DNA of 64,000 bases from Halomonas alkalisoli (GTDB lineage Bacteria; Pseudomonadota; Gammaproteobacteria; Pseudomonadales; Halomonadaceae), in assembly GCF_021412585.1 (NCBI RefSeq), contig NZ_JAKCMI010000037.1, positions 1 to 64,000 on the forward strand, read 5' to 3'. Under the pieces are notes generated by a model. That model saw only the letters and a list, made by a program, of their open reading frames with translations, was not told where the DNA came from and made no database searches. Both the position numbers and the translations under genes were made by a program. Of this stretch, positions 1-8,573 are shown piece after piece (the first letter of the stretch is position 1; every line of letters begins with the position of its first letter).

Positions 1-28
1 TGACCTTCCCCCCAGAAACCGGTCCACC
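1..28 (+). repeat. Probable left terminal inverted repeat of the IS3-family element
   Basis: The sequence begins TGACCTTCCCCCC and lies 50 bases upstream of the orfA start, which is the usual place and style of an IS3-family left end. The matching right end is absent, so the repeat cannot be confirmed by pairing. Confidence 0.5.
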
Positions 29-78
29 GTCGATGTGAGATTTCCGCTACGTTTACTCTGATAGCAGGAGATCTCACG

Positions 79-345
79 ATGAAGCGTAACCGACATACCG
101 AAGAGCAGATCATCAGCATCCTCAAGGCCAACGAGCGCGGCGTCTCGATCGCCGAGCTGGCTCGGTAGAACGGCGTGACCGAGCAGACCATCTACCGCTG
201 GAAGGCCAAGTACAGCGGCATGGAAGTCTCGGAGGCCAAGCGCCTGCGCGAGCTGGAGACCGAGAACGCCCGGCTGAAGAAGCTCCTGGCGGAAAGCGCC
301 CTCGACAATGCTGCGCTCAAGGAGATTGTCTCGGGAAAATGGTGA
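79..345 (+). pseudogene. IS3-family OrfA (HTH, transposase_8 type), interrupted by an in-frame TAG
   Basis: Starting at ATG 79 the frame reads a typical OrfA: MKRNRHTEEQI, a helix-turn-helix around ELAR-NGVTEQTIYRWK, then a leucine-zipper-like helix ending LKEIVSGKW. Codon 30, at 166-168, is TAG where glutamine is normally found in this family, consistent with a CAG-to-TAG change. The rest of the frame stays open to the TGA at 343-345. OrfA binds the element ends and supplies the N-terminal part of the OrfAB transposase, so this copy should be dead unless the stop is read through. The gene sits in a truncated element. Confidence 0.75.
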
Positions 346-450
346 CGCCCGAAGCGAAGCGGCGTGCGGTGAAGCACCTGGTGGCAGGCGGCTGGCTCAG
401 CCAGCGAGGTGCCTGCCGATTGCTGGGCCTGGCAAGGTCGGTTGTCAGCG
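339..450 (+). pseudogene. IS3-family OrfB, N-terminal fragment
   Basis: ATG 339 overlaps the end of orfA, the usual IS3 arrangement with programmed frameshifting. About 35 residues (MVTPEAKRRAVKHLV through LLGLARSVV) match the HTH-like N-terminus of OrfB. After that the frame loses similarity and terminates at 551 without any DDE residues. The break coincides with the start of the IS481-like fragment. Confidence 0.65.
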
Positions 451-462
451 CCGCACCCCCAG

Positions 463-960
463 TCCGTGATCGACTGCTTCAGCCGCTATGCCTGGGGCCG
501 CCTCTATACCAGCAAACTTCCCATCACGGCGGTGCATGTACTCAACAATGACGTCCTGCCCTTCTTCGAGGCTCATAACACCAAGGTCAGCACGGTACTC
601 AGCGACAATGGCCGAGAATTCTGTGGCCGTAAGGACCAGCATCCGTATGAGCTGTTCCTTCAGCTCGAAGAAATTGAGCATCGCACCACTAAGGTTCGAC
701 GGCCTCAGAGCAACGGATTCGTCGAGCGGCTGCACCGCACCCTGCTGGACGAGCACTTCCGCATCCAGGGGCGCACCAAGTGGTACGAGGCCCTGGAAGA
801 GATGCAGCAGGACCTGGACGACTATCTGGCCACCTACAACACAAAACGCCCGCACCAAGGGCGCAACATGAATGGGATGACACCCTATGCCGTCTTCAAG
901 AAAGGGCTCCCCAAGGCGACGAAGAAGGAACCCAGGAAAACGGCAGAAAACACTGCTTAA
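463..960 (+). pseudogene. IS481-type transposase, C-terminal rve-domain fragment
   Basis: The frame is open from upstream, but similarity to DDE integrases starts near position 463. Visible elements are VIDCFSRYAWG (the region of the first acidic residue), VLSDNGREFCG (second Asp) and RRPQSNGFVERLHR, where the Glu lies about 40 residues after the second Asp. The C-terminus reads KRPHQGRNMNGMTPY. The N-terminal HTH half is missing, so no full-length transposase can be made. The ATG at 409 belongs to the neighbouring IS3 sequence read in another frame and is not a genuine start. Confidence 0.65.
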
Positions 961-984
961 CTATAGGGAGCCCACGGGGGCATG

Positions 985-1010
985 TGTCAGGCGAATACCA
1001 TCACTGTACA
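985..1010 (+). repeat. Probable right terminal repeat of the IS481-type fragment
   Basis: Read on the complementary strand, this begins TGTACAGTGATGG and lies 25 bases past the transposase stop. The position and the TGT terminus fit an IS481-type end. Base composition changes abruptly to AT-rich just beyond it. Confidence 0.5.
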
Positions 1011-1175
1011 ACCTGAAGTTTAATTTTATGAACAGCATTAAGCTTTAGCAACCAACAATCGCAAAAGGAAAACTCTACACCTATAAACCATCTTCTATAC
1101 CCACCCATTAGTTTAAAAAATACGTCACATGAATGACGATGGCATACCGATGCACTACAGAAATATAAGACATCC

Positions 1176-2201
1176 TCATTCTATGAATGGGCGCGAAGAA
1201 AGATGATCTTTTATCTCTATCCCTCTAAGTTTTAATACCCTAGCAACAACTTCGATTAAGAAAGGATGCTTTTCAGAAAGCTTAATGGCTGCATAAGCAA
1301 CCAAGCCAATAGCAGTAACTTGGTCAGCCATTGACAAGTTGACCAAGACATTAGCACTCCTAATATCATGCGAGAGAAAATATTTTATTGAGGCTCTGGC
1401 TAATGCTTTAGCGCTATTCTTCGAAGGAGAGAAAAACAAACCACTTTGAGAACCATATTTATCAACAATATCAACTCCATACGCACTGCGCTGCACTGCA
1501 GCCTGCCTTGCAAAATCAGCCAAGCGATGCTGCAATATTTTTTTCTCTATATCTGTTGACACACCATCTACGACAAACCTACGACGCTCGTATAACACCT
1601 CATCTAATATCAGTACCGAACCATGTTCGGTCATTCTCAGCCATAGATCTTTATCTTGTGCGAACTTAAAAAAATGCCTGTACTCTCCCACGTGATCATA
1701 CACTTTCCTTTTGAACATCACTTCCCCGTGCGTTACAGGGGTTTTATCCAAGAAATCTGCATGATCCAATCTATTTTTCTTAACCCCCCTCTCCTCAATT
1801 TTACCATGATTGTGTCCGCCATAAATTTTCTGGGAAACACAACATGCTACCGCAACCAAGCTATCATCCTTCCTTAGTGCATTGTACTGAACTCGGAGTC
1901 TTGAGGAGTACGATATATCGCCGGCACCTTGAATAGCAACATAGGGAGCAGACGATTCCGAAATAGCACGCCTAATTGCTCCTACGAAACCTGTGTTATC
2001 TTGATGTATCACACGTAAGCGGGTGTCATCATAGCTATCTAGGACTTCTCGTACACTTGGATCTGTACTACCGTCGTTAACGATAACCACTTCAAAATTA
2101 TCAAAATCTTGTGCCAATAGGCTATCTACGGTATCGCATATATAGTCGGCACGATTGTACCAGGCGCAGGCAACAACCACTTGGGGAGTTGATTGGCTCA
2201 T
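1176..2201 (-). CDS. Family 2 glycosyltransferase
   Basis: A 341-residue cytoplasmic GT-A glycosyltransferase, expected to add one sugar to the polymer repeat unit from a nucleotide sugar. The N-terminus has the GT2 start VVVACAWYNRADYICDTVDSLL and the nucleotide-binding VNDGSTD. The usual DxD region is divergent (AIQGAGDISY), while the ED-type catalytic loop is seen as AQDKDLWLRM. The ATG overlaps the stop of the murB-like gene by four bases (ATGA), so they are translationally coupled. It is the last gene of the leftward polysaccharide operon. It is clearly more AT-rich than wza-wzb-wzc, suggesting separate acquisition. Donor sugar and linkage cannot be told from sequence. Confidence 0.85.
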   Translation of the reverse strand: MSQSTPQVVVACAWYNRADYICDTVDSLLAQDFDNFEVVIVNDGSTDPSVREVLDSYDDTRLRVIHQDNTGFVGAIRRAISESSAPYVAIQGAGDISYSSRLRVQYNALRKDDSLVAVACCVSQKIYGGHNHGKIEERGVKKNRLDHADFLDKTPVTHGEVMFKRKVYDHVGEYRHFFKFAQDKDLWLRMTEHGSVLILDEVLYERRRFVVDGVSTDIEKKILQHRLADFARQAAVQRSAYGVDIVDKYGSQSGLFFSPSKNSAKALARASIKYFLSHDIRSANVLVNLSMADQVTAIGLVAYAAIKLSEKHPFLIEVVARVLKLRGIEIKDHLSSRPFIE

Positions 2202-3202
2202 AACATAGCTCCATTCAAGACCTGGTCAACGGGCAAGATATTACCTTCAAGAGAAACAAAGCGAGCCTCGGCTTGCATGTAGTGACCGGTATGTCCAGCG
2301 ACGGCTGCACTGATGTGTTTAATTAATTTCAGCACATCCGTTGCGCTGGCTTCCCCAGAATTAACAATAAAATTCGCATGCATAGGTGAAACGAGCGCCC
2401 CTCCCACGCGATGCCCTTTGAAACCCAAGCGCTCAATGGCAGCGCCTGGTGGGCCAATATCGTCATACATTGCCGGATTGCTTTTGAAAACAGAACCACA
2501 ATTGGGAAGCTTGCGTGGAAACTTTTTATTCCGCTCGGCCAAGATATTGAGCATACTTTGGCGAATTAGTTTTTTTTCATCAGGTAGAAAACGCAGCTTG
2601 GCTGCCGTGATAATCTCGCGATTGGCCTGATAGACAGAGCTACGATAGGCAAACTCGCACTGCTCAGCATCGCGATAGTGAATCTTGCCCATGGCATCAA
2701 CGCTTTCAATGCTAACCACCGAGCTACCTATGCCCTTCCGCTGACTCCCGCCGTTCATACAAAGCAAACCACCCAGCGTGCCGGGGATGCCGCAGATATG
2801 CTCTGCACCGGTAAGGCCGGCTTGCATAATACGTCGTGCTAGGCCGGGTACCCAGACGCCAGCTTCTGCGTAAACAGTGTCTCCCTGGATCGACAGGTCG
2901 GACATTCGAGAGCCGATCTGGATACAGGGTACGCGCAACCCCTCATCGGCAAACAACAGGTTGCTGGTCGCACCGATAACCACATAGGGAACGTCTTGGG
3001 CTTTGAACAGCCGTATCGTTGATGCAAGCTGCTCCGTATTGGCCGGTCTGACGATGCAATCCGCGATCCCACCGATCTTCCAGCGGCTCAGCTTGGAAAG
3101 GTCGACATTCAGGTGCACTCCACTTGGGCAGATTGCCTCCAAGTACTCGATTAATGCAGGGGTTACCGGCCTGAGTGGATAAAGCCTTGCTGAGTCTCGC
3201 AT
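2198..3202 (-). CDS. murB: UDP-N-acetylenolpyruvoylglucosamine reductase family protein (MurB-like)
   Basis: A 334-residue FAD enzyme of the MurB family. MurB reduces the enolpyruvyl ether on UDP-GlcNAc to a D-lactyl ether, using NADPH. Family features seen are the FAD-binding stretch VIGATSNLLFADEGLRV, CGIPGTLGG, the Arg of YRSSVYQ, the catalytic Ser in CGSVFKSNP and the C-terminal Glu in YMQAEARFV, so it should be active. It lies 5 bases after a murA-like gene inside an export operon. It is therefore more likely a paralogue dedicated to an exopolysaccharide sugar than the housekeeping cell-wall enzyme. That last point is inference, because the chromosomal murB cannot be seen here. Confidence 0.88.
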   Translation of the reverse strand: MRDSARLYPLRPVTPALIEYLEAICPSGVHLNVDLSKLSRWKIGGIADCIVRPANTEQLASTIRLFKAQDVPYVVIGATSNLLFADEGLRVPCIQIGSRMSDLSIQGDTVYAEAGVWVPGLARRIMQAGLTGAEHICGIPGTLGGLLCMNGGSQRKGIGSSVVSIESVDAMGKIHYRDAEQCEFAYRSSVYQANREIITAAKLRFLPDEKKLIRQSMLNILAERNKKFPRKLPNCGSVFKSNPAMYDDIGPPGAAIERLGFKGHRVGGALVSPMHANFIVNSGEASATDVLKLIKHISAAVAGHTGHYMQAEARFVSLEGNILPVDQVLNGAML

Positions 3203-3207
3203 CGTTA

Positions 3208-4491
3208 TTACGCCACTCTATCGGTGACCGTGACCTCGACCCCAAGCTGCTGCAACTTATCCACCAGATCGTTGTAGCCGCGTAGTGCCATCTGCACATC
3301 GCGGATCACACTTTCCCCTTCCGAGCAGAGGGCTGCCATCACCAGCGCCATGCTGCCCCGTAGGTCGGTAGACTGAACCTCGCACCCTTGCAGGCGGGCA
3401 ACGCCCTGGGTAGTGATGCGGCCGTGCTCCACCTCGATCACACCGGGGCTGAAGCGGTTCAACTGCTCCGCGTAGGCGATGCGCTCGGGGTAGCGATAGT
3501 CGAAGATCCGCGACTTGCCGTTGGCCTCCATACCCAGCAGGGTATAGAAGGACTGCATGTCGGAGATCACCCCCGGGTGGGTACCGCAGGCCAGTTCGAA
3601 AGGTTGTATTCCTTGGCCGTGAACGCAGTCGGGCGTCACATAGATGGCGCTGGAGTTTCGGTAAAGGTCAATACCTGCCTCTTGAAGGTGCAGCAGGGGC
3701 ACGTCCATATGCTCGAAAGGCACGCCTTCCACCAGAATCTCGCCGCCGGACATCACACCGTAGACGATCCAGGTTAACGCCTCGATGCGATCGAGCATTA
3801 CCTGGTAGGAAGCCCCGCGCAGCAGCGAACCCCGGCCATGTATACGAATCAAGCTATTCCCGTAGCACTCGATCTGCGCCCCCATCTGGCGCAGCATTCC
3901 GATCAAGTCTTCGACTTCAGGGGTGACGTAGGCATTGCGGATCTCGGTATCACCTTCGGCCACCGCCGCGCAGATCAGTGCGTTTTCAGTGCCGCCAACG
4001 GTCGAGATCGGAAAATCGATTTGCCCACCCGCTAACTTTCCCTCGACGATTAGGTAGTCTTGGGTCTCCTTGACCGCACAGCCGAGCTGGCGCCACACCA
4101 TCATGTGCAGGTCATAACCGCGGGAGCCGATCTTGCACCCTCCTGGATAGGGCACATGAGCGATGCCGTTACGGATCAACTGTCCGGCAGCCAGCAAGTA
4201 GGTAGTGCGAATGCCCAGTTCGTAGCTGCGGATGGCGTGATGATCGAGTGAGGCGGTCACAATCTCGACGGTGCTTTCAACATCATCGATAGCGACCTGG
4301 GCCCCCAGCTCCTGGATGAAGCGTATCTTCGCCCTGGCATCGACCAGCTGGGTGGGGAAGTTGCGCAGCCTCACCGGCTCTTCAGTGAGCAGCGCGGCGG
4401 CCAGCAAGCGAGTAGCGGAGTTCTTGGCGCCGCTTACCACGACCTTGCCCTTGGGCACCTGTTTTCCTTTGACCAGCATGTCTTGAGGCAT
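3208..4491 (-). CDS. murA: UDP-N-acetylglucosamine 1-carboxyvinyltransferase family protein (MurA-like)
   Basis: A 427-residue EPSP-synthase-fold enzyme, which transfers enolpyruvate from PEP to the 3-OH of UDP-GlcNAc. Key positions of the family are kept: Lys-Asn in SGAKNSATRLL, the loop Cys in GGCKIGSRGYDLH, Asp in ISDMQSFYTLL and Arg in STDLRGSMALV. The ATG at 4491 (MPQDMLVKG) is preferred over the one at 4530, because AAAGGGAC sits 6 bases upstream and family members begin near here. It lies between wzx and the murB-like gene. The pair can make a lactyl-ether amino sugar. Function on UDP-GlcNAc or on a different nucleotide sugar cannot be decided from sequence. Confidence 0.88.
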   Translation of the reverse strand: MPQDMLVKGKQVPKGKVVVSGAKNSATRLLAAALLTEEPVRLRNFPTQLVDARAKIRFIQELGAQVAIDDVESTVEIVTASLDHHAIRSYELGIRTTYLLAAGQLIRNGIAHVPYPGGCKIGSRGYDLHMMVWRQLGCAVKETQDYLIVEGKLAGGQIDFPISTVGGTENALICAAVAEGDTEIRNAYVTPEVEDLIGMLRQMGAQIECYGNSLIRIHGRGSLLRGASYQVMLDRIEALTWIVYGVMSGGEILVEGVPFEHMDVPLLHLQEAGIDLYRNSSAIYVTPDCVHGQGIQPFELACGTHPGVISDMQSFYTLLGMEANGKSRIFDYRYPERIAYAEQLNRFSPGVIEVEHGRITTQGVARLQGCEVQSTDLRGSMALVMAALCSEGESVIRDVQMALRGYNDLVDKLQQLGVEVTVTDRVA

Positions 4492-4548
4492 GTGAAGTCC
4501 CTTTGAGGCAATTGTCTGGATGGTCAGCAATCTGATTGAGAGGCACGA

Positions 4549-5838
4549 TCAGCGAATGTTGGAATAGACGACGTAGAGCGTGAACAGGTAATGCAGCGCC
4601 AGACAGATGCTATACGCCGCGATGGTCACGGAAGCCGAAAGGCTCATGTGGTACGCCGCGGCAAAGACAGCGGCAATGATCACGGTTCTGATCAGGTTGA
4701 TCGACAGAAACAGCTTCTGTTTATCGAAGACCGTCAGGGCATTGACCAGCGGTGAGGAAATGAACTGGAACAGCAAGTAGACCGACAAGATGCTGGCGAA
4801 TACCCCCGCCTGCTGCCACTGCTCGCCGAATGCCAGGGTGAATAGCAGAGGCCCGCCCATCAACAGCACCACGCAGGGTGCGAGGCTGAGCAGAAACAGT
4901 CGCTTGATTACGGTAACCGTCAACCGGCGAATCTTTTCCGGTTGCTGCTTGCCGAGTTGAGAGATTTCCGCGAAGTAGGCCTTGCCGGTGGTATGACCAA
5001 ATAGTTGGATAGGCAAACCCAGAGCCATCAACGCCAGCCCCAACTGCCCGGTCGTCTCGGCACCGAAAAGTGCCGCTGAGAATAGCAGAGGCGCCTGGGT
5101 GGCGAACACCATCAGAAACTGAGAGGGCAACCGATACTTGGGCAGATCGAGATAGCGCAGGGACAGGAAACGCATGCGCGGCCAGCTGACGGCTCGCGAG
5201 TGCTGGCGGAAGCTGTCGAGAAAGTACCGGGTCAGCGAGACCACGCCACCGCCCTGCTGTACCACTTGCCCAATCAGAAGCCCCAGCGGCTTGACCGCCA
5301 GAAGACCCAGTCCGATCTTCACCACAGAACCCAACGTCACCTGCCAGACTTGGGTACGCGCCATGGGCTTGAAGGCCTTCTTGCGGGTGGCCCACAGCGT
5401 CAGCAGCTCATAAAGGCTGGTACCCAGTATTCCCAGAGCGATCAGCCACCAGTACGGCTCCAGTGCCTCCATCGAGACGAGGGGCAACAGCCAGGGCCCC
5501 AGCGCCCAGATCAGCAGCGTCAGACCGGCCGTGCCTACAACGATCAATACCAAGCACAGCGACAGCAGATTCATCGCCAGGCGGTCACTATTGGGCAAGG
5601 GGATCGCCATCACATAGCGCAGGGTTACGACCGGGGCCAGGATCATCACTAGCGCAGTGAACACAGAGAGCACGCCGAAATGTTCCGGCGTGTAGAGGCG
5701 CGTGAGGATGGGGATGGCCGCCAGGCCGATCAGCTTGGCCGAGCCCGTGCCCAACGCCAGCACAGCCATATTCCGAAACACATCATGGCCGGCGCTTGGA
5801 GATAGTAAGCGCTTCTTTATAGCAGCAAGAGCTTTCAA
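4549..5838 (-). CDS. wzx: Polysaccharide flippase, Wzx/MATE-like (oligosaccharide translocase)
   Basis: A 429-residue integral membrane protein with about 12-14 hydrophobic segments. It begins with the typical N-terminal signature of the polysaccharide biosynthesis family (FRNMAVLALGTGSAKLIGLAAIPILTRLYTPEHFG). It should flip the undecaprenol-linked repeat unit across the inner membrane for Wzy-dependent assembly. The longest frame begins with TTG at 5838, 22 bases after the wzc stop. The next ATG, at 5769, would cut into the first membrane helix, so the TTG start is preferred. Downstream are the murA-like and murB-like genes and a glycosyltransferase. Confidence 0.85.
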   Translation of the reverse strand: MKALAAIKKRLLSPSAGHDVFRNMAVLALGTGSAKLIGLAAIPILTRLYTPEHFGVLSVFTALVMILAPVVTLRYVMAIPLPNSDRLAMNLLSLCLVLIVVGTAGLTLLIWALGPWLLPLVSMEALEPYWWLIALGILGTSLYELLTLWATRKKAFKPMARTQVWQVTLGSVVKIGLGLLAVKPLGLLIGQVVQQGGGVVSLTRYFLDSFRQHSRAVSWPRMRFLSLRYLDLPKYRLPSQFLMVFATQAPLLFSAALFGAETTGQLGLALMALGLPIQLFGHTTGKAYFAEISQLGKQQPEKIRRLTVTVIKRLFLLSLAPCVVLLMGGPLLFTLAFGEQWQQAGVFASILSVYLLFQFISSPLVNALTVFDKQKLFLSINLIRTVIIAAVFAAAYHMSLSASVTIAAYSICLALHYLFTLYVVYSNIR

Positions 5839-5860
5839 TTTTTAAGGCCTATGGAAGACA

Positions 5861-8077
5861 TCACTTATAGGCATAGTTGTAATAGCCATACCCATACGCC
5901 GTAGCGGCCTTGCGCTCTATGGCGTTGAGGATGCAGCCCCGCACCTCTACCCCGGCGGTTTCCAGCCGGCGGCGGGCGATCTCGATTTCCTTGATGGGGT
6001 TTTTCTGGAAGCGCACCACCATCAGGGTGGTACCGCACTGCTTGGCGACCACGGCGGCGTCGGTCACGGCGAGCACCGGTGGGGTGTCGACGATGACCAG
6101 GTCGAAGCGCTGGCTGGCTTCTTCCATCAGCTGGCTGAAGCGCTGAGTGAGCAGCAGCTCAGAGGGATTGGGGGGTACGCTGCCACGCGAGAGGTAGCTC
6201 AGCCCTTCCTGGCTGGTGGAGCGCAGCACCTCGTCCAGGCTGGACTTGCCGGAAAGCAGTTCGGAGAGCCCGCCTTCGCTTCTGCCCTGGAAGGCGAAGT
6301 GAATGTGGCCCTTGCGCATGTCGGCATCGATCACCAGCACGCGCTGGCCGGCCTGGGCGCACACGGCCGCCAGGTTGATGGAAACGAAGCTCTTGCCGAT
6401 GCCGGGGCTGGGGCCGGTAATCACCATGCGGTTGTCGCTGCTCTCCATCATGGCGAAGTGCAGGCTGGTGCGCAGGCCGCGCAGTGCTTCTATAGATGTA
6501 TCGGCCGGGGCGCGCTCGGCCAGCAGCGCCATGGCCACGGCCTTGCCCTGGCGCTCCTTGCGCCGCCGCACTCGCTCGGTCAGCTTGTGCTGCCCTTCGG
6601 AGAGCGGCACGGTGGCGTACACCGGCAGGCCTATTTCTTCGATCTGCGCGGGCGATTCCACGCCGCGGTTGAGCAGGCCGCGCACCAGCACGAAGCCCAC
6701 GGCCACCATGCCGCCCAGCAGGGTGGCGAGTATCACGATCAGCGACTTCTTGGGCTCCACCGGCAGGCGCTGCACCATGGCGCCGTCGAGTATGCGCACG
6801 TTACCCACGGTGCTGGCCCGGGCGATGTTCATCTCCTGCATCTTGTTGAGCAGCTGAACGTAGATCTCCTGGGTGACCTCCACGTCGCGGGTCAGCCGCA
6901 GCATCTGCTGCTGGGTTTCCGGCAGGTTGTTGATCTGGCTATTGAGCTGCGCGCGCTCGCGCTGCACCTGCTGCTTCTTCTCGTTCAGCGCGGCGTAGGT
7001 GGGGTGGCTCGGGGTGAAGCGTCGCGACACCTCGGCTTCGGAGAACTCCAGCTCGTTGAGCTGGCCTTCCAGGGTGACGATGCGGTCGAGTATCGCCTTG
7101 GTTTCCAGCGAGAGATCGACGCTGTCCTGCTGCATGCGGAAGGCGTTAAGGCTGTCCTCGGCCTGGCGCAGTTGGGCGCGCAGTTCCGGTGCCTGCTGCT
7201 CCAGGAATTCCAGGCTCTGCTCGGCCTCGGCGCTCTGGCGCTGGATGTTCTGGGTCAGGTACACCTGGCTGATGGCGTTAAGGGTACGCTGGGCACGCTG
7301 GGGATCGGCGTCGCTCACCGAGAGATCGAACAGGCCGCTGTCGCGGCCCTGCTGGCTAACGCTGAAGCGCGAGCGCAGGTCGTTGATCACGTCGAGCAGC
7401 GGTCTCTGCACCAGAACGAACTCGGCGCCGGGGGCGGCCAGCAGTTCGGCCACGCGCAGGGTTACCTGGCCATCAAGGAAACTGGCGTTCTCCCCTGCCC
7501 GGCTCTCGCCGAGCACTTCACCGTCAAGGCTCAGGCGGTAGCGCTGGCTGTCCAGCACCTGCAGGGTAAAGGGCTGGCCCTGGAAGCTCGGGCCCACGTG
7601 CAGCTCGCCCAGGTTCAGGGTTTCCCCGGCCCAGGCGGTGCGCCGGGTGAAGGCGTATTGATCGACGAAGGCCGGGCGCTCCACGCCACGGCGGGCGAGA
7701 AAGTCCCCCACCAGCGGCAGGCGGCGCGGCGTCACGGTAACGTCCAGGCGCTCCTGTTCCACGGCGCGGCCCAGCACAAGGCGCGAGCGCAGAATACCAA
7801 GCTCGGCATCGGGCTTGGTTTCTTCACCGAGCATGGCACGCACGTCCTGCATGGGATTGCTGAAGCCGGCCTTGTTCTCTACCTGTACCAGCGCATCGGC
7901 GCGGTAGATCGGCGTGGCCAGCAAGGCGTAGGCCACGCCGAGCACGGTAAACAGGGCGGTGATCGCGACGATCCACCATTTGTGATCGAGCAGCAGGCCG
8001 AACAGGCGACCCAGGTCGATCTCGTCGTCGGCCGGCGCCTGGGGGGCCGGTGCGGTGGGCTGGGCAACTTCAGACAT
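5861..8077 (-). CDS. wzc: Polysaccharide co-polymerase and autophosphorylating tyrosine kinase Wzc
   Basis: A 738-residue inner-membrane protein. An N-terminal Wzz domain has a transmembrane helix near residues 33-55. A long periplasmic coiled-coil part (residues ~280-420) ends in the second helix at ~443-466. A C-terminal BY-kinase domain has Walker A GPSPGIGKS (555-563), Walker A' VLVIDADMRKG (580-590) and Walker B VIVDTPP (661-667). It ends in a cluster of six tyrosines (728-737), the autophosphorylation tail. ATG 8077 (MSEVAQ) is chosen over the upstream in-frame start at 8167, which would overlap wzb. It works with Wzb and Wza to control chain length and export. Confidence 0.95.
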   Translation of the reverse strand: MSEVAQPTAPAPQAPADDEIDLGRLFGLLLDHKWWIVAITALFTVLGVAYALLATPIYRADALVQVENKAGFSNPMQDVRAMLGEETKPDAELGILRSRLVLGRAVEQERLDVTVTPRRLPLVGDFLARRGVERPAFVDQYAFTRRTAWAGETLNLGELHVGPSFQGQPFTLQVLDSQRYRLSLDGEVLGESRAGENASFLDGQVTLRVAELLAAPGAEFVLVQRPLLDVINDLRSRFSVSQQGRDSGLFDLSVSDADPQRAQRTLNAISQVYLTQNIQRQSAEAEQSLEFLEQQAPELRAQLRQAEDSLNAFRMQQDSVDLSLETKAILDRIVTLEGQLNELEFSEAEVSRRFTPSHPTYAALNEKKQQVQRERAQLNSQINNLPETQQQMLRLTRDVEVTQEIYVQLLNKMQEMNIARASTVGNVRILDGAMVQRLPVEPKKSLIVILATLLGGMVAVGFVLVRGLLNRGVESPAQIEEIGLPVYATVPLSEGQHKLTERVRRRKERQGKAVAMALLAERAPADTSIEALRGLRTSLHFAMMESSDNRMVITGPSPGIGKSFVSINLAAVCAQAGQRVLVIDADMRKGHIHFAFQGRSEGGLSELLSGKSSLDEVLRSTSQEGLSYLSRGSVPPNPSELLLTQRFSQLMEEASQRFDLVIVDTPPVLAVTDAAVVAKQCGTTLMVVRFQKNPIKEIEIARRRLETAGVEVRGCILNAIERKAATAYGYGYYNYAYK

Positions 8078-8135
8078 GGTGTGTGGCGTTTCCGAGAAGT
8101 GAAGAGTAGGTGCCGCGGGTTCGTAGGGCGGGCAC

Positions 8136-8573
8136 TTATAGCTTGGCAGTCCAGGCCTCGGTGGCATCCTTGATCAGCTGGTGGGCGTGTTCGAAGGCTT
8201 CGCGGCTCTTGCCGTAGGGGTCGGGTATCTCGCGGCCCTTGCCGCCATCGAGCCAGCGCCCCAGCAGCATGGTCTTGCCCATGGCCGCGGGTTCGATGTC
8301 GGCCACGGCGCGGCGCTGGCCATCGCTCATGACCAGTATCAGGTCGGCGCCCTGCAGTATTGCCGGGGTGAGCTGGCGGGCCTGGTGCTGCGAGACATCG
8401 AAGCCTTCGGTTTCGGCCAGAGCGCGAGCGGTGGGGTCTGCTCCCCGCCCCACCAGGGCACCAAGGCCGGCGGAGCTGAATTCACGTTCGGGCAGCCGGG
8501 TGCGCAGCATGGCCTCGGCCACCGGGCTGCGGCAGATGTTGCCGATACAGACCAACAGAATGCGCTGAAACAT
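8136..8573 (-). CDS. wzb: Low-molecular-weight protein tyrosine phosphatase Wzb
   Basis: A 145-residue cytoplasmic phosphatase that removes phosphate from the tyrosine tail of Wzc so that polymer assembly can cycle. The active-site P-loop CIGNICRS (CX5RS) is at residues 9-16, and the general-acid loop is DPYG near the C-terminus. Length and order are standard for the family. Its ATG shares one base with the wza stop (TGATG), so the two are coupled. It is followed by wzc after 58 bases. Confidence 0.95.
   Translation of the reverse strand: MFQRILLVCIGNICRSPVAEAMLRTRLPEREFSSAGLGALVGRGADPTARALAETEGFDVSQHQARQLTPAILQGADLILVMSDGQRRAVADIEPAAMGKTMLLGRWLDGGKGREIPDPYGKSREAFEHAHQLIKDATEAWTAKL

Larger units (their letters stand above)
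1..450 (+). mobile_element. Left part of an IS3-family insertion sequence, truncated
   Basis: The window opens on what looks like the left terminal inverted repeat of an IS3-family element (TGACCTTCCCCCCAG at positions 1-15). An orfA with a helix-turn-helix and leucine-zipper type protein follows, then the first ~35 codons of orfB overlapping it, as in IS3 elements. The orfB sequence stops resembling that family near 440-460, where an unrelated integrase fragment begins in another frame. There is no right end of this element, so it cannot move by itself. The exact right boundary is uncertain by about 20 bases. Family assignment rests on protein-level recognition. Confidence 0.7.
455..1010 (+). 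mobile_element. Right part of an IS481-type insertion sequence
   Basis: This segment encodes the C-terminal half of an integrase-fold transposase and ends with a probable right terminal repeat at 985-1010 whose outer bases read TGTACA on the complementary strand, in keeping with the TGT ends of IS481-type elements. The N-terminal half and the left end are missing. It is joined directly to the IS3 fragment, so the composite is a junction of two dead elements rather than one element with a point mutation. Confidence 0.6.

Noticed and set aside
6299-8173. A 624-codon open frame on the plus strand opposite wzc
   Set aside because: It is the antisense shadow of a GC-rich gene; the product is His/Gln/Leu-rich low complexity with no domain, and wzc is certain.
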